From positions 94,392-158,391 of the forward strand of contig JAJEFB010000045.1 in NCBI GenBank assembly GCA_022820665.1: DNA of 64,000 nt, read 5' to 3'. Source of the DNA: Anaerolineae bacterium. Its GTDB lineage: Bacteria > Chloroflexota > Anaerolineae > Aggregatilineales > Phototrophicaceae. Below the pieces are notes generated by a model. The model did not search any database and had not been told where the DNA came from. It worked only from the letters and a program-made list of their open reading frames with translations. A program made the position numbers and the translations under genes. Of this stretch, positions 26,488 through 34,887 are shown piece after piece; the first letter of the stretch is position 1, and each line of letters opens with the position of its first letter.

Positions 26488-26805
26488 TGCTTGCTTCCTC
26501 CATTAAGTCGCCATGCGCCTGGCAATGCGAAACGCTGTCGGAGTCTTTGCAAGACGCGGTTTCTTTACCTAAGCTTGGCTAATTGTGTCGTAAGTAGGAA
26601 ATCGCTTCGGGCGCTTCCCGTCGACGCAGAATAGGCAGCGTGCCGTTTGGCGGACCTCGCAAGGTTACGCTATACTGGAATTAATCTCAAGTCACAATCG
26701 CGCTTGTTTGACGGCAGATTATCGGTCCGTTCGAGTTGTCCGATAGAGCGGTTTTTTATACGGGAAGTGTGGCGCGGAACGCAGTTCATACGCGGGGGGT
26801 AACCG
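26488..26805. other. divergent intergenic region between sucC and the LysM gene
   Basis: No gene seen. A plus-strand promoter candidate is TTGGCG (26647-26652), 18-bp spacer, TATACT (26671-26676). A second is TTGTCC-15-TATACG (26736-26762). Either would serve the LysM gene. I found no clear minus-strand promoter for sucC. Confidence 0.35.
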
Positions 26806-28596
26806 ATGAAACGATTATCGGCGCTTATTTTCATTGTAGTCTTGTGTCTTGCTCTCAATGTCTTTTACGGACATCCTCAAACTGCCGAAAACCTGTTGAC
26901 CAATCCCGGTTTTGAAGGAGATTTCGTCGAGCAAGACGGTGAGGCGTCGCAAAACGTCGCCGCCGGATGGAACGCTTGGCACATACCCCGCAGTGATTCC
27001 AGCCCTGCCTACGCCAATCACGCGCCTTTCTATAATGAAGAGACTGTGCGCACGCGCGGCGATGAACCCGGCAAAGCCCAGGTCTATTTCAACCAATACG
27101 CGACCCACCAGGGCGGCGTTTATCAGCAAGTTGACGATCTGACCGTCGGCACTAACTATCGCTTCAGTATCTACGCCTGGGTATGGTCTTCAATTGGACA
27201 AGATTGGGACATCAGCGAGCAGCCCGGCAACGTCAGCGTTAGAGTCGGTATTGATCCCTCCGGCGGCACAGACGGCGACAGCGAAGATATCGTCTGGTCA
27301 ACAACTGCGGTCTTCCTGTACAACGCCTACTACCAGTATTCGGTGATTGCCGCGGCAGAGAGCGCTACGATTACGGTATTCGTCGAATCTACCGTCGGCG
27401 AGCCAGTCGCCAACAACTATATTTACCTGGAGGATGCGGTACTGGAGGTGGCGACCCAGAACGTCGTCGTTGTGGACAGCACGCCTACGTCAGAGACCAA
27501 TGAAGAACTTGCGGGCGGGGCTGGGGGCGCAACCACGCCCACTCTGGAGCCTACATCAACCGCCACCGCCGCTCAAGATGCGACGGCGACCGAAGCGCCA
27601 ATCGCTACCCAGGAACCGGCAGCCACCGATCAGCCAACGGCGACTGAGATTCCTCCTACCGATACGGCTGAACCAACCGCTACAGAAGAAGCGGCGGCCA
27701 CCGATGTACCAGATGACGCTTCAGTTTCTGATGAGTATCTCGAAACTGTCACTCACACGGTCGTTGAGGACGATACGATCTCAGCCATCGCGCTTCAATA
27801 CGGCAGTACGGAAGAGGCGATTAAAGACGCCAACGGACTTACGAGTTCGTTGATCGTTGTCGGCCAACAACTGATCGTGCCGATCAATCTGCCCGATCCG
27901 ACCGAAACGCCCTTGCCGCCGGACCTGCCAACAGCTACGGAAACGCCTGTCCCGCCTACCGAGACGCCGACGCCAACCGCAACGCCGATACCAACTGCGA
28001 CGCCGGTGGTCTATATCGTACGAACAGGCGATACGCTTCTGGACATCGCCGTGGCACATAGCACAACGGTCGAGGCGCTGGTGCAACTGAACGGCATTCA
28101 GAATCCGGACCGATTGGCTGTCGGCCTGGTCTTGCTGATTCCAACGCCCGATCCAACGCCTTTGCCGACAGCCACTCCTCAGATCCATCTGACGGCGCTT
28201 GCGGAATCAACGATTACCTCCTATACAACGTACACAGTGCAGATCGGCGACACGCTTGACGAAATCGCGACTCAGTTCAACACGACGATCGACGCGATTG
28301 TACGGTTGAACGGCATAACTAACCCCAGCCGTATTGATCCTGGCCAAGTCCTGCAAATCCCGGCCGCCCCGGGAGAAGGAACGCCGACCGGGGATCAGAC
28401 CGCGACGGCTACATTGCTGCCTTCGCCTACGCCAATCCCAACTTCCGCGCCTACGACATATACTGTACAAGCCGGGGACACACTGTTCCAAATTGCGGAG
28501 CGCTTTGGCGTTAGTGTGGTCGAATTGGGCACATACAACAACATCGTCGACTATAACACTGTGTATCCAGGACAGGTGCTGACCATTCCAGGATAA
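26806..28596 (+). CDS. secreted protein with N-terminal jelly-roll-like domain and four LysM domains
   Basis: A protein of 596 aa. A signal peptide of ~25 residues (LSALIFIVVLCLALNVFYG) is followed by a ~200-residue domain beginning NLLTNPGFEGDF, which resembles carbohydrate-binding galactose-binding-like modules. A long Thr/Pro/Ala-rich linker follows, with four LysM repeats at about 311-353, 404-450, 475-520 and 548-596 (for example TYTVQAGDTLFQIAERF). LysM domains bind GlcNAc-containing glycans such as peptidoglycan. No catalytic domain is visible, so it is probably a wall-attached binding protein. A hairpin terminator follows. Pro/Thr linkers of this type are common in Chloroflexota. Confidence 0.87.
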   Translation: MKRLSALIFIVVLCLALNVFYGHPQTAENLLTNPGFEGDFVEQDGEASQNVAAGWNAWHIPRSDSSPAYANHAPFYNEETVRTRGDEPGKAQVYFNQYATHQGGVYQQVDDLTVGTNYRFSIYAWVWSSIGQDWDISEQPGNVSVRVGIDPSGGTDGDSEDIVWSTTAVFLYNAYYQYSVIAAAESATITVFVESTVGEPVANNYIYLEDAVLEVATQNVVVVDSTPTSETNEELAGGAGGATTPTLEPTSTATAAQDATATEAPIATQEPAATDQPTATEIPPTDTAEPTATEEAAATDVPDDASVSDEYLETVTHTVVEDDTISAIALQYGSTEEAIKDANGLTSSLIVVGQQLIVPINLPDPTETPLPPDLPTATETPVPPTETPTPTATPIPTATPVVYIVRTGDTLLDIAVAHSTTVEALVQLNGIQNPDRLAVGLVLLIPTPDPTPLPTATPQIHLTALAESTITSYTTYTVQIGDTLDEIATQFNTTIDAIVRLNGITNPSRIDPGQVLQIPAAPGEGTPTGDQTATATLLPSPTPIPTSAPTTYTVQAGDTLFQIAERFGVSVVELGTYNNIVDYNTVYPGQVLTIPG

Positions 28597-28923
28597 GCCA
28601 ATGGTCCCTCGCCGTAAACGCTCGAACCAACATAATTACATTAGCTCGCGCGAAATTCTGCGCGAGCTTCTTCTGTCGGCTGCGAGGGCTGTTATTCGCG
28701 TCTTGCCGAGAACGAAGGCGCTATTTTTGAATTATCGAAATAAAATCCTGTATTCGCCGCTGTACATACAATGGAAATGCGCTTTAGCATAGGCATAATC
28801 TGCTTGGACAAGCGCGGTTTGGCGATCGACAAGCTGTCTGCCAATCCGCGGTCCTTGTTTGATCTGCCCAAATCGCTCGCCGTGCAGGATCGGGGATATG
28901 CTGGTTTTTGACAAGGAGCCACC
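28597..28923. other. intergenic region between the two LysM genes
   Basis: It contains the terminator at 28643-28668 and then ~250 bp without a gene. The only small ORFs have no ribosome site. Confidence 0.5.
28643..28668 (+). terminator. intrinsic terminator-like hairpin after the LysM gene
   Basis: AGCTCGCGC, loop GAAATTCT, GCGCGAGCT, then TCTTCTG. It has a strong 9-bp stem and a pyrimidine-rich but interrupted tail. It lies 47 nt after the stop. Confidence 0.6.
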
Positions 28924-30432
28924 TTGAAGACGCTTGGCGCTCTGAGTTATTTCATCTTGCTTTGCGTGGTCTTGAGTTTCTCGTACTTGCTGTTGGCGCA
29001 AGGGCAAAGCAATTCCGTCCTGACAGTGCACGTGGTGCAGCGTGGCGAAAACCTGTTTCGGATTGCCTTGCAATACAATCTCTTCGCCAATGAGGTGGCA
29101 AAAGCCAACGGTATCACTGACAACGATAGCATCGTCGTCGGCCAGCGCCTGATTATTCCCCTCATACAGGACGTGCCGGATGAACCGCTCGCGCATACCG
29201 CCCTGGCTGGCGAAACCATTCACAGTATCGCGACTGCCTACGGTAAAACCGTAGACGATCTATTGTCTCTAAACGGACTCGCCGAAGATGCGGAAGTCTA
29301 TGTCGGTCAGCGCCTTGTAATTGTCCCGGGAGAGCTCGAGGCAGATCCAACGCCGACCCTGGTCCCGTCCGTCGCTGCGGAATCAACGCCCACATCTTCA
29401 CAGCCGATATCGGCCGGCGTGACTAATCCTGCCAGGCTGATACTGGGTGATCCCAATTTCGCCTTTGTCCATACAGTTGAGGCGGGTGATACCGTATTCG
29501 ACATCGGCATGCGTTTCAACTTGACAGTCAGCGATATCGCCAAGGGAAACAACTTGCAGGACCCAACCAAGATCTTCATCGGTCAGCGACTCGTTATTCC
29601 CGGCATCGAACCTCCTCGGTTGGCGCATGACCTGCCGGATATCGTAGCTTCGTTCACGATAGATCCGCTGATACTTGAAGAAGGGAGAACCGGCCGTTTC
29701 AAAGTCCACACGACAGTTCCAGTCGAAGTCAGCGGCACATTTTTAGGGCAGGAATTGCGTATCATCGCAAGCGAAGACAACATGCGTCACAACGTCATGG
29801 TCGGCATCCCGATGTTCACTGAACAAGGCGTTTACCCGCTGCGGCTCGACCTGGTTGACGAAGGAGCGACATCGGTCTCGATCGCGGCCAATCTGCAAAT
29901 CATAGCCGGAGGATACGGCTATCAGACCATTACAATAGACAATTCTGAATTGTTGTCACCGGCTCTGGAGAGCGAAGAGCGCGCCCTGCTGGTCCGGGCA
30001 ACAACGCCATTCACCCAAGACAAATACTGGGACGCATCGCTAAGCCTGCCCGCCGCGGCAACGATGAACGCGCGTTTTGGCACCCTTCGTTCGTATAATG
30101 GCAGCGCCTATGACCGTTATCATCATGGCGTCGATTTCGCAGGCGGCACGGGAACCCCGGTTTTGGCTGCGGCCGACGGCAAAGTTGTCCTGGCGGATAT
30201 GCTCAACATCCGCGGTCGCACAACCGTCATTGATCATGGCTGGGGGCTGTATACAGCCTACGCGCACCAAAACAGCATTCAAGTGAGCCTGGGCGAGCAA
30301 GTGACTTCCGGTCAAATCATCGGCGCCATTGGTTCAACCGGTAGAAGCACCGGTCCCCACCTGCACTGGGAAGTTTGGCTCAATGGCGTGAATGTTGACC
30401 CGCTGCAGTGGGTTCAGCAAGTCTTCCCGTAG
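28924..30432 (+). CDS. LysM-domain M23 metallopeptidase (peptidoglycan hydrolase)
   Basis: A protein of 502 aa, TTG start with AAGGAG 6 nt upstream. A signal peptide or anchor covers ~1-26 (ILLCVVLSFSYLLLAQG). Three LysM repeats lie near 36-80, 83-130 and 180-225. A middle beta-rich region precedes the C-terminal M23 domain (~385-500). The zinc and catalytic residues are present: RYHHGVDFAGG (His/Asp), YAHQNS and HLHWEVW. It should cleave peptidoglycan peptides outside the membrane. It follows the binding-only LysM protein on the same strand, so the two may act on the same wall. Confidence 0.92.
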   Translation: MKTLGALSYFILLCVVLSFSYLLLAQGQSNSVLTVHVVQRGENLFRIALQYNLFANEVAKANGITDNDSIVVGQRLIIPLIQDVPDEPLAHTALAGETIHSIATAYGKTVDDLLSLNGLAEDAEVYVGQRLVIVPGELEADPTPTLVPSVAAESTPTSSQPISAGVTNPARLILGDPNFAFVHTVEAGDTVFDIGMRFNLTVSDIAKGNNLQDPTKIFIGQRLVIPGIEPPRLAHDLPDIVASFTIDPLILEEGRTGRFKVHTTVPVEVSGTFLGQELRIIASEDNMRHNVMVGIPMFTEQGVYPLRLDLVDEGATSVSIAANLQIIAGGYGYQTITIDNSELLSPALESEERALLVRATTPFTQDKYWDASLSLPAAATMNARFGTLRSYNGSAYDRYHHGVDFAGGTGTPVLAAADGKVVLADMLNIRGRTTVIDHGWGLYTAYAHQNSIQVSLGEQVTSGQIIGAIGSTGRSTGPHLHWEVWLNGVNVDPLQWVQQVFP

Positions 30433-30451
30433 CTCCGGCAGGGCTTCAACG

Positions 30452-31603
30452 CTAGGACTCGAAGGCGCCGTCGAGAGCTTCAAAGTCAGTGAACAGAAAA
30501 TGGTCGTGGTAGTAGTGGATCCAAAGGAACGACAGGATTGCCGTATAATATGCGATATCAAAATGACTGTTGCCGTCAATACCCGGTTTGACGATGCCGG
30601 CCAAGCCGTAGACCAGTAAGAAAATGACCCCCGAGCCTAGAAGCAACATTGCGCTGAACGCATAGAGCGCGCGAGCGTCCTTGGTCCGTCGGCTGAACTT
30701 CGCCACAAGCGGCGCGTCGCCCTCCAGATTGCCAATCATTTGCCGAATCTTGATAATGTAAAAGGTTATCGCCAAATACTGGAACGAGTGCCAGGTGTTT
30801 AAGCCTTGGAATGCCGTATCAAGGTTGGGAAGCAGCGGCGTGAAAAACGCCACAGTTACCGTCAAGCCAATGAACACAAACTTGGGAACATTTAGCGTGC
30901 CTTGGCGATATTCTGTGAAGGACTTGTACAAATACGCGACAAGCGCTGTCGCAAATACGATTGTCACAAGAATGAAGAACCACGGATTATGCGGCTGTTG
31001 AAATAGATCCGGGATCGCCTCTCCCAGGTCGTTTTGGCCGATTTCAAATTGCCCTTGACTGATCTTCCACATCGCAATTGGAAACAGACTGGTCAGCACA
31101 ATGGCGTAATCAATGAATCTCGACACTGGACTCAATGCGCTCTTACGCACGAATTTCGCTTCCTTGTGGTTGTAAAGCTCGACGATATAGGTCACTTGAT
31201 GAAGGACATGAAGCGATGCCCAAAAGAAGAAAAACGTGAGCATCAAGTTCAAGTTCAGGAAAGCCAGAGATATGACAATGACGGGAATTATGATCGAGGA
31301 TCGAATCAGCGTTGGATACCGCTCTTTGAAGCCCTCGTCCAAACCTGTGCGCAGGAATGTAGACATCATGTGCGGTCCGCCAATAGCGATTGCGACAAAG
31401 GCGTTGACCAAGTTTCGGCTAAAATCGTCGTCCATGCCCAATTGCACGCCGAGCAGGTACAGGACATAGGGCAAAGGCACCACAACGACGCTCAAAGTGA
31501 TGAAGAAAAGATCCCATCGTTTGTTGCGTAGCCAAAGACCGCCTTTGTCGATCTCCGCCGCGTAGATTTCAGACTCTGCAAGTGTTATGGCGCTCGTTGC
31601 CAA
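30452..31603 (-). CDS. His-rich polytopic membrane protein of unknown function
   Basis: A protein of 383 aa, TTG start with GGAG about 8 nt upstream. Roughly nine membrane helices. Conserved-looking His residues lie at membrane positions: GGPHMMSTFLR, WASLHVLHQVTY, NTWHSFQYLAI and LWIHYYHDHFLF. Such clusters often ligate metal in membrane oxygenases or desaturases. I cannot place it in a named family; a distant likeness to Brp/Blh-type carotenoid dioxygenases is only an impression. It is convergent with the M23 gene (19 bp between stops). Confidence 0.6.
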   Translation of the reverse strand: MATSAITLAESEIYAAEIDKGGLWLRNKRWDLFFITLSVVVVPLPYVLYLLGVQLGMDDDFSRNLVNAFVAIAIGGPHMMSTFLRTGLDEGFKERYPTLIRSSIIIPVIVISLAFLNLNLMLTFFFFWASLHVLHQVTYIVELYNHKEAKFVRKSALSPVSRFIDYAIVLTSLFPIAMWKISQGQFEIGQNDLGEAIPDLFQQPHNPWFFILVTIVFATALVAYLYKSFTEYRQGTLNVPKFVFIGLTVTVAFFTPLLPNLDTAFQGLNTWHSFQYLAITFYIIKIRQMIGNLEGDAPLVAKFSRRTKDARALYAFSAMLLLGSGVIFLLVYGLAGIVKPGIDGNSHFDIAYYTAILSFLWIHYYHDHFLFTDFEALDGAFES

Positions 31604-31633
31604 GGCTAAACTCCAACGTAAATGGTTACTGTA

Positions 31634-31662
31634 ATTCTACTGCAATTTATTTAGCGATGCAA
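31634..31662 (-). promoter_or_regulatory. promoter for the His-rich membrane protein gene
   Basis: On the minus strand TTGCAT (31662-31657), exactly 17 bp, TAGAAT (31639-31634). It is about 30 nt upstream of the TTG start in an AT-rich spacer. Confidence 0.45.
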
Positions 31663-31701
31663 AGTATATTTTCCTTGATCGCCGTTAGAAATTCAACTGG
31701 A

Positions 31702-32013
31702 TTAGGGGATAAAGCCAAACCAGCGACAGAAGTTAGTTGCGTGCTCGGCGCAACTGGCGGGGGCGTTCAAATACAGGAATACCAGCCCCGAACATCCAAG
31801 CAAACCCGCAACGAGCAGCACACAGCCACACCAGGCTACCGGACCGCCTTGCAGTATCTCCACAACGATCTCAATCAAGCCGACGATCACATCGAAGAAC
31901 CCGCTCACGGCTTGCAAGACGAAGCCGATAACAATCAGTATCAAGCACAGCAGCGCGCAAGCAACGCCAATATATGGCAATAGACTCGGATCAATGTTCT
32001 GAAGTAGTTCCAT
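31702..32013 (-). CDS. small Cys-containing membrane protein, unknown function
   Basis: A protein of 103 aa. Two or three hydrophobic segments (YIGVACALLCLILIVIGFVL; VIVGLIEIVVEIL; CGCVLLVAGLLGCSGLVFLYL), several Cys, and a short soluble tail (HATNFCRWFGFIP). The ATG at 32013 follows GGAAGGAAGG directly, so the ORF-track start at 32076 is not needed. It lies 20 nt downstream of another single-span protein, so the two form a small operon. No family recognised. Confidence 0.62.
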   Translation of the reverse strand: MELLQNIDPSLLPYIGVACALLCLILIVIGFVLQAVSGFFDVIVGLIEIVVEILQGGPVAWCGCVLLVAGLLGCSGLVFLYLNAPASCAEHATNFCRWFGFIP

Positions 32014-32033
32014 CCTTCCTTCCCCATGCTTGC

Positions 32034-32498
32034 CTATTCCGCCGTCGTGCAGCTCTTTCCGTACGTTCGCTCCCATGCCCAGGCTGATTCAGCGTCTGCC
32101 CGCCCATAGCATTCACAATATGTAACGTCCTGGTTGCCGCCGTGCGATTCCCAAAGTAGGAATCGCACGGTTGTCTCCACACATGTCGACAGGTTATCAG
32201 CGTCTGGATTAAAGACTGACGACGTTTCTATACGTAGTCCGCGATCATCCATCTCACTGATTAAGGAAATCAGCAGACGCGGCTGTGAATAGGGATCAGG
32301 GACGCTGTCCTGCCAGATTCGTATCTCGCCATTGACCGCCAAATAAAATAGCGCGCATGGCATCAGCAAGAGCATAAACCAGAGCGGCAGAAGAAGTCCA
32401 CATCCCACAGTCCTCAAGCGACTGCTCCGCTTGCGACCATCTTCTTGCTGCCTGTCAGCTTCCGCATCTGAAGGCGATGCCGCTGTCGGTTCAGACAT
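32034..32498 (-). CDS. single-span membrane protein, unknown function
   Basis: A protein of 154 aa. A charged cytosolic N-terminus (~30 aa), one strong membrane helix (GCGLLLPLWFMLLLMPCALFYL), and an outer domain with five Cys (STCVETT, TYCECYG, KSCTTAE) that could form disulfides. It is upstream of the small Cys-rich membrane protein in the same unit. No family recognised. Confidence 0.6.
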   Translation of the reverse strand: MSEPTAASPSDAEADRQQEDGRKRSSRLRTVGCGLLLPLWFMLLLMPCALFYLAVNGEIRIWQDSVPDPYSQPRLLISLISEMDDRGLRIETSSVFNPDADNLSTCVETTVRFLLWESHGGNQDVTYCECYGRADAESAWAWERTYGKSCTTAE

Positions 32499-32740
32499 TG
32501 AGCTAATCCTGTTACTCGCAACTCCGTGGCATATTCGCGAACGAACCCATGCTCGCTTTCGTCAAGCGGGACCTGTGAGACCTATTCTAACACCTGATCG
32601 CGCCTGCCTGCTCCCATCCATTGACCGCCAAAGTCGACGCTGTAAGGCTTTTCCGGTACTCAATTTGTGATGAACAGGACGGACGTAAATACCCACCCCA
32701 CAGCAAAAAAACGACACCATTTGGCGACCCAAACTACACA

Positions 32741-32803
32741 AAAAGACAGGCTATGTAGACCCACGCGCTGCAAAGCAGCGGCTCAGGCAAAAGGCTTTGC
32801 CTG
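32741..32803. repeat. twin-hairpin element, copy 1
   Basis: The core TGTAGACCCACGCGCTGC, a CGCTGC-AAA-GCAGCG hairpin, then CAGGCAAA-AGGC-TTTGCCTG. Copy 2 at 58665-58729 shares the core, but its second stem is ACGCAA/TTGCGT, changed on both sides. Confidence 0.6.
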
Positions 32804-33259
32804 TTTCACACGCGGCTTGGTGCGTCGTGTGCGGTCGGTTTCTCAGCAGGTCCGCGCGGAGAGTATGCTTGACCGCCAGTCCGACCCATGTATCGGAGCG
32901 ATTTCGCGATTTTATGGGCGAGCGCAGTGTTGTTACGCTTGTATCCGGTCCGTTGTTGATATTGCACAGCCCATCCTGTCAAAGGATCCGCTTTTCCAGA
33001 AATCCTCCAGCCCTTCACAGCATTGACAAAACGCTGCTTGGCGGTCTGAGCCGCATGCGTGACGACAATTCTCCGGATGACACAGTCTACCTAAGGAGCT
33101 TGCCGCTTCAGTTTCATCGGTATCTCAAGGAGCGAGAGGCGTTCTCCGCTCCCACCATCAGTCTATTAAAACTCGTAAAATCTCACAAGAAATCTAGTCA
33201 ACTTTGCACAGTCACCCGCATAAACTTAGACTAGAATGTCGCTCTTGGCAAAGAAAACA

Positions 33260-33305
33260 GGGGCGACCGGCGGTCAGTGCCTACGCGACCTATCAGGTCG
33301 CCCCA
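33260..33305. repeat. interrupted palindrome carrying the 19-nt module
   Basis: The GGGGCGACC...GGTCGCCCC arms (9 bp) are separated by a stretch that holds GGTCAGTGCCTACGCGACC (33272-33290), the module also seen at 14569. Without it the loop would be about 5 nt. Confidence 0.6.
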
Positions 33306-33558
33306 AAAAATATTGACTCTGCAGCGACATCCCGTCCGATGAAACCTGTCACGTCCACGGCGCGAGACTTGGGACCGAGGGGGCGCCAGGCTGGGGGCGA
33401 GGCTAATAGAAGCATCTCCGCATTCACATTACTTTCTCTGAACGATTTGAGCTTTCTTCAACGTTTGATGCAATTGCTTCGCTCTCGTTATCAATTCACA
33501 AATTATTGTGCTATGCTTGTCCAATAACGAGCGTCGAGTTCGGAAGGGTCTCCAGATC

Positions 33559-34869
33559 ATGAACACCTCAGCTTTCCGCGTAGTGGGTGGAAAGCCCTTG
33601 CGCGGCACGGTTCAAGTGCAAAGGGCGAAGAACGCGATCCTCGCAATGATTGCGGCTTCTATCGTCGCCGAAGAAGGCGAGACTGTATTGCATGGCGTCC
33701 CCAACATTGAAGACGTACAGCGCGCCTTTGAGCTTTTGCGCTCGGTCGGCGCGGCTGTCGATCACGACCAACTGAACGGGACTGCCCGTATCGACGCCTC
33801 GCGCGTAACTACCGCCATCCTCCCGCAGGAAATCGCTTCCAAGTTTCGTGGCTCTGTGCTTTTTTTGGCGCCGCTGCAGATTCGCCTCGGTTACGTAGAA
33901 TTGCCGGGCAGCGGCGGCTGCGATATCGGCACGCGCAAAATCGACTTTCATCATCGCGGTTTCGCGCGCCTAGGCGCAAGGGTTCAGTACTTCGAGGACG
34001 GTCGCACCGTGATTGATCTCGAGAATCGTCGCTTCACCGGTACGTCGCTCTATCTTGACCTGCCTAGCCACACCGGTACCGAGAATCTGATGCTAGCCGC
34101 GGCGCTGGCTGACGGGCAGACCGTCCTGGAAAACGCATCGGTCGAACCCGAAGTGCTCGACTTTGGCAATTTTTTGATCGGGATGGGCGCCGACATACGC
34201 GGTCTAGGCACGCATACGCTCCTGATCAATGGCGTTGAGAAACTCCGAGCTATCGAATACACCCCGATGCCGGATCGCCTGGTGACGGGAACAGTCATGG
34301 TGGCCACTGCCATCACCGGGGGCGATGTCACCATTCGCGATGTCGAACCCGATCACCTGCGTATTGTCATCGCGAAGCTGGAACAGATGGGCGTTGGGAT
34401 CGAAGTTGACGACAAGGCGATTCGCGTGTTTCGTCCACCGAATCGGGATCTGAATCCCATCAATATTCAGACGGACTTCTACCCTGGTTTCCCGACGGAT
34501 CTGCAGCCCTGCTTTGCGGCTTTATCCAGCGTGGCCAAAGGCACAAGCTATATCCGAGAACGCATATTCGACAGCCGCTACGATTATGTGGACGCGCTGC
34601 TGCAAATGGGGGCGGATATTATCATCAGTCAAAACGATGTCTGCATTATCAAGGGGGTCAACAAGCTTCGCCCGGCGCGCATCAGGGCGGAAAGCATCCG
34701 CGCTGGCGCCACGGTCCTGCTGGCTACACTTGCTGCCGTTGGCGAAAGCGTCATCGAAAACGTCTATCAAATCGACCGCGGATACGAAGATATAGAATAT
34801 CAACTCAACCAGCTCGGCGCTGATATTACTCGAATCGAAACCCAGCCCGCCCCGGCGATCGCCTGGTGA
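33559..34869 (+). CDS. murA: UDP-N-acetylglucosamine 1-carboxyvinyltransferase-type enzyme
   Basis: A protein of 436 aa of the EPSP-synthase/MurA fold; MurA performs the first committed step of peptidoglycan synthesis. Key residues: Lys-Asn in RAKNAIL, a Cys-bearing loop GGCDIGTRKIDFH equivalent to the fosfomycin-target loop, and the catalytic Asp in PGFPTDLQPC. The active-site loop differs from the usual PGGCxIGARPVD: two residues are inserted before the Cys and RP reads RK. It is therefore a divergent MurA, perhaps the organism's only copy or a MurA-like paralogue. The start at 33559 skips 17 codons of the ORF-track entry. It ends 18 nt from the leuB stop. Confidence 0.85.
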   Translation: MNTSAFRVVGGKPLRGTVQVQRAKNAILAMIAASIVAEEGETVLHGVPNIEDVQRAFELLRSVGAAVDHDQLNGTARIDASRVTTAILPQEIASKFRGSVLFLAPLQIRLGYVELPGSGGCDIGTRKIDFHHRGFARLGARVQYFEDGRTVIDLENRRFTGTSLYLDLPSHTGTENLMLAAALADGQTVLENASVEPEVLDFGNFLIGMGADIRGLGTHTLLINGVEKLRAIEYTPMPDRLVTGTVMVATAITGGDVTIRDVEPDHLRIVIAKLEQMGVGIEVDDKAIRVFRPPNRDLNPINIQTDFYPGFPTDLQPCFAALSSVAKGTSYIRERIFDSRYDYVDALLQMGADIIISQNDVCIIKGVNKLRPARIRAESIRAGATVLLATLAAVGESVIENVYQIDRGYEDIEYQLNQLGADITRIETQPAPAIAW

Positions 34870-34887
34870 GTCCGGGCATGGCGTAAT

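Larger units (their letters stand above)
32499..33558. other. ~1 kb gene-free region with hairpin repeats
   Basis: No ORF here has a ribosome site or family resemblance. It contains the twin-hairpin element (~32741-32803), an interrupted palindrome with a 19-nt module (33260-33305) and a G-rich block (33371-33403). The end of the block (GCATTCACATTACTTTCTCTG) is shared with other repeats in the window. I see no tRNA or known ncRNA. Confidence 0.55.

Noticed and set aside
32667-33026. Small plus-strand ORFs in the 32.5-33.5 kb gap
   Set aside because: No ribosome site, they cross the hairpin repeats, and the translations are Arg/Cys-rich without any family likeness.
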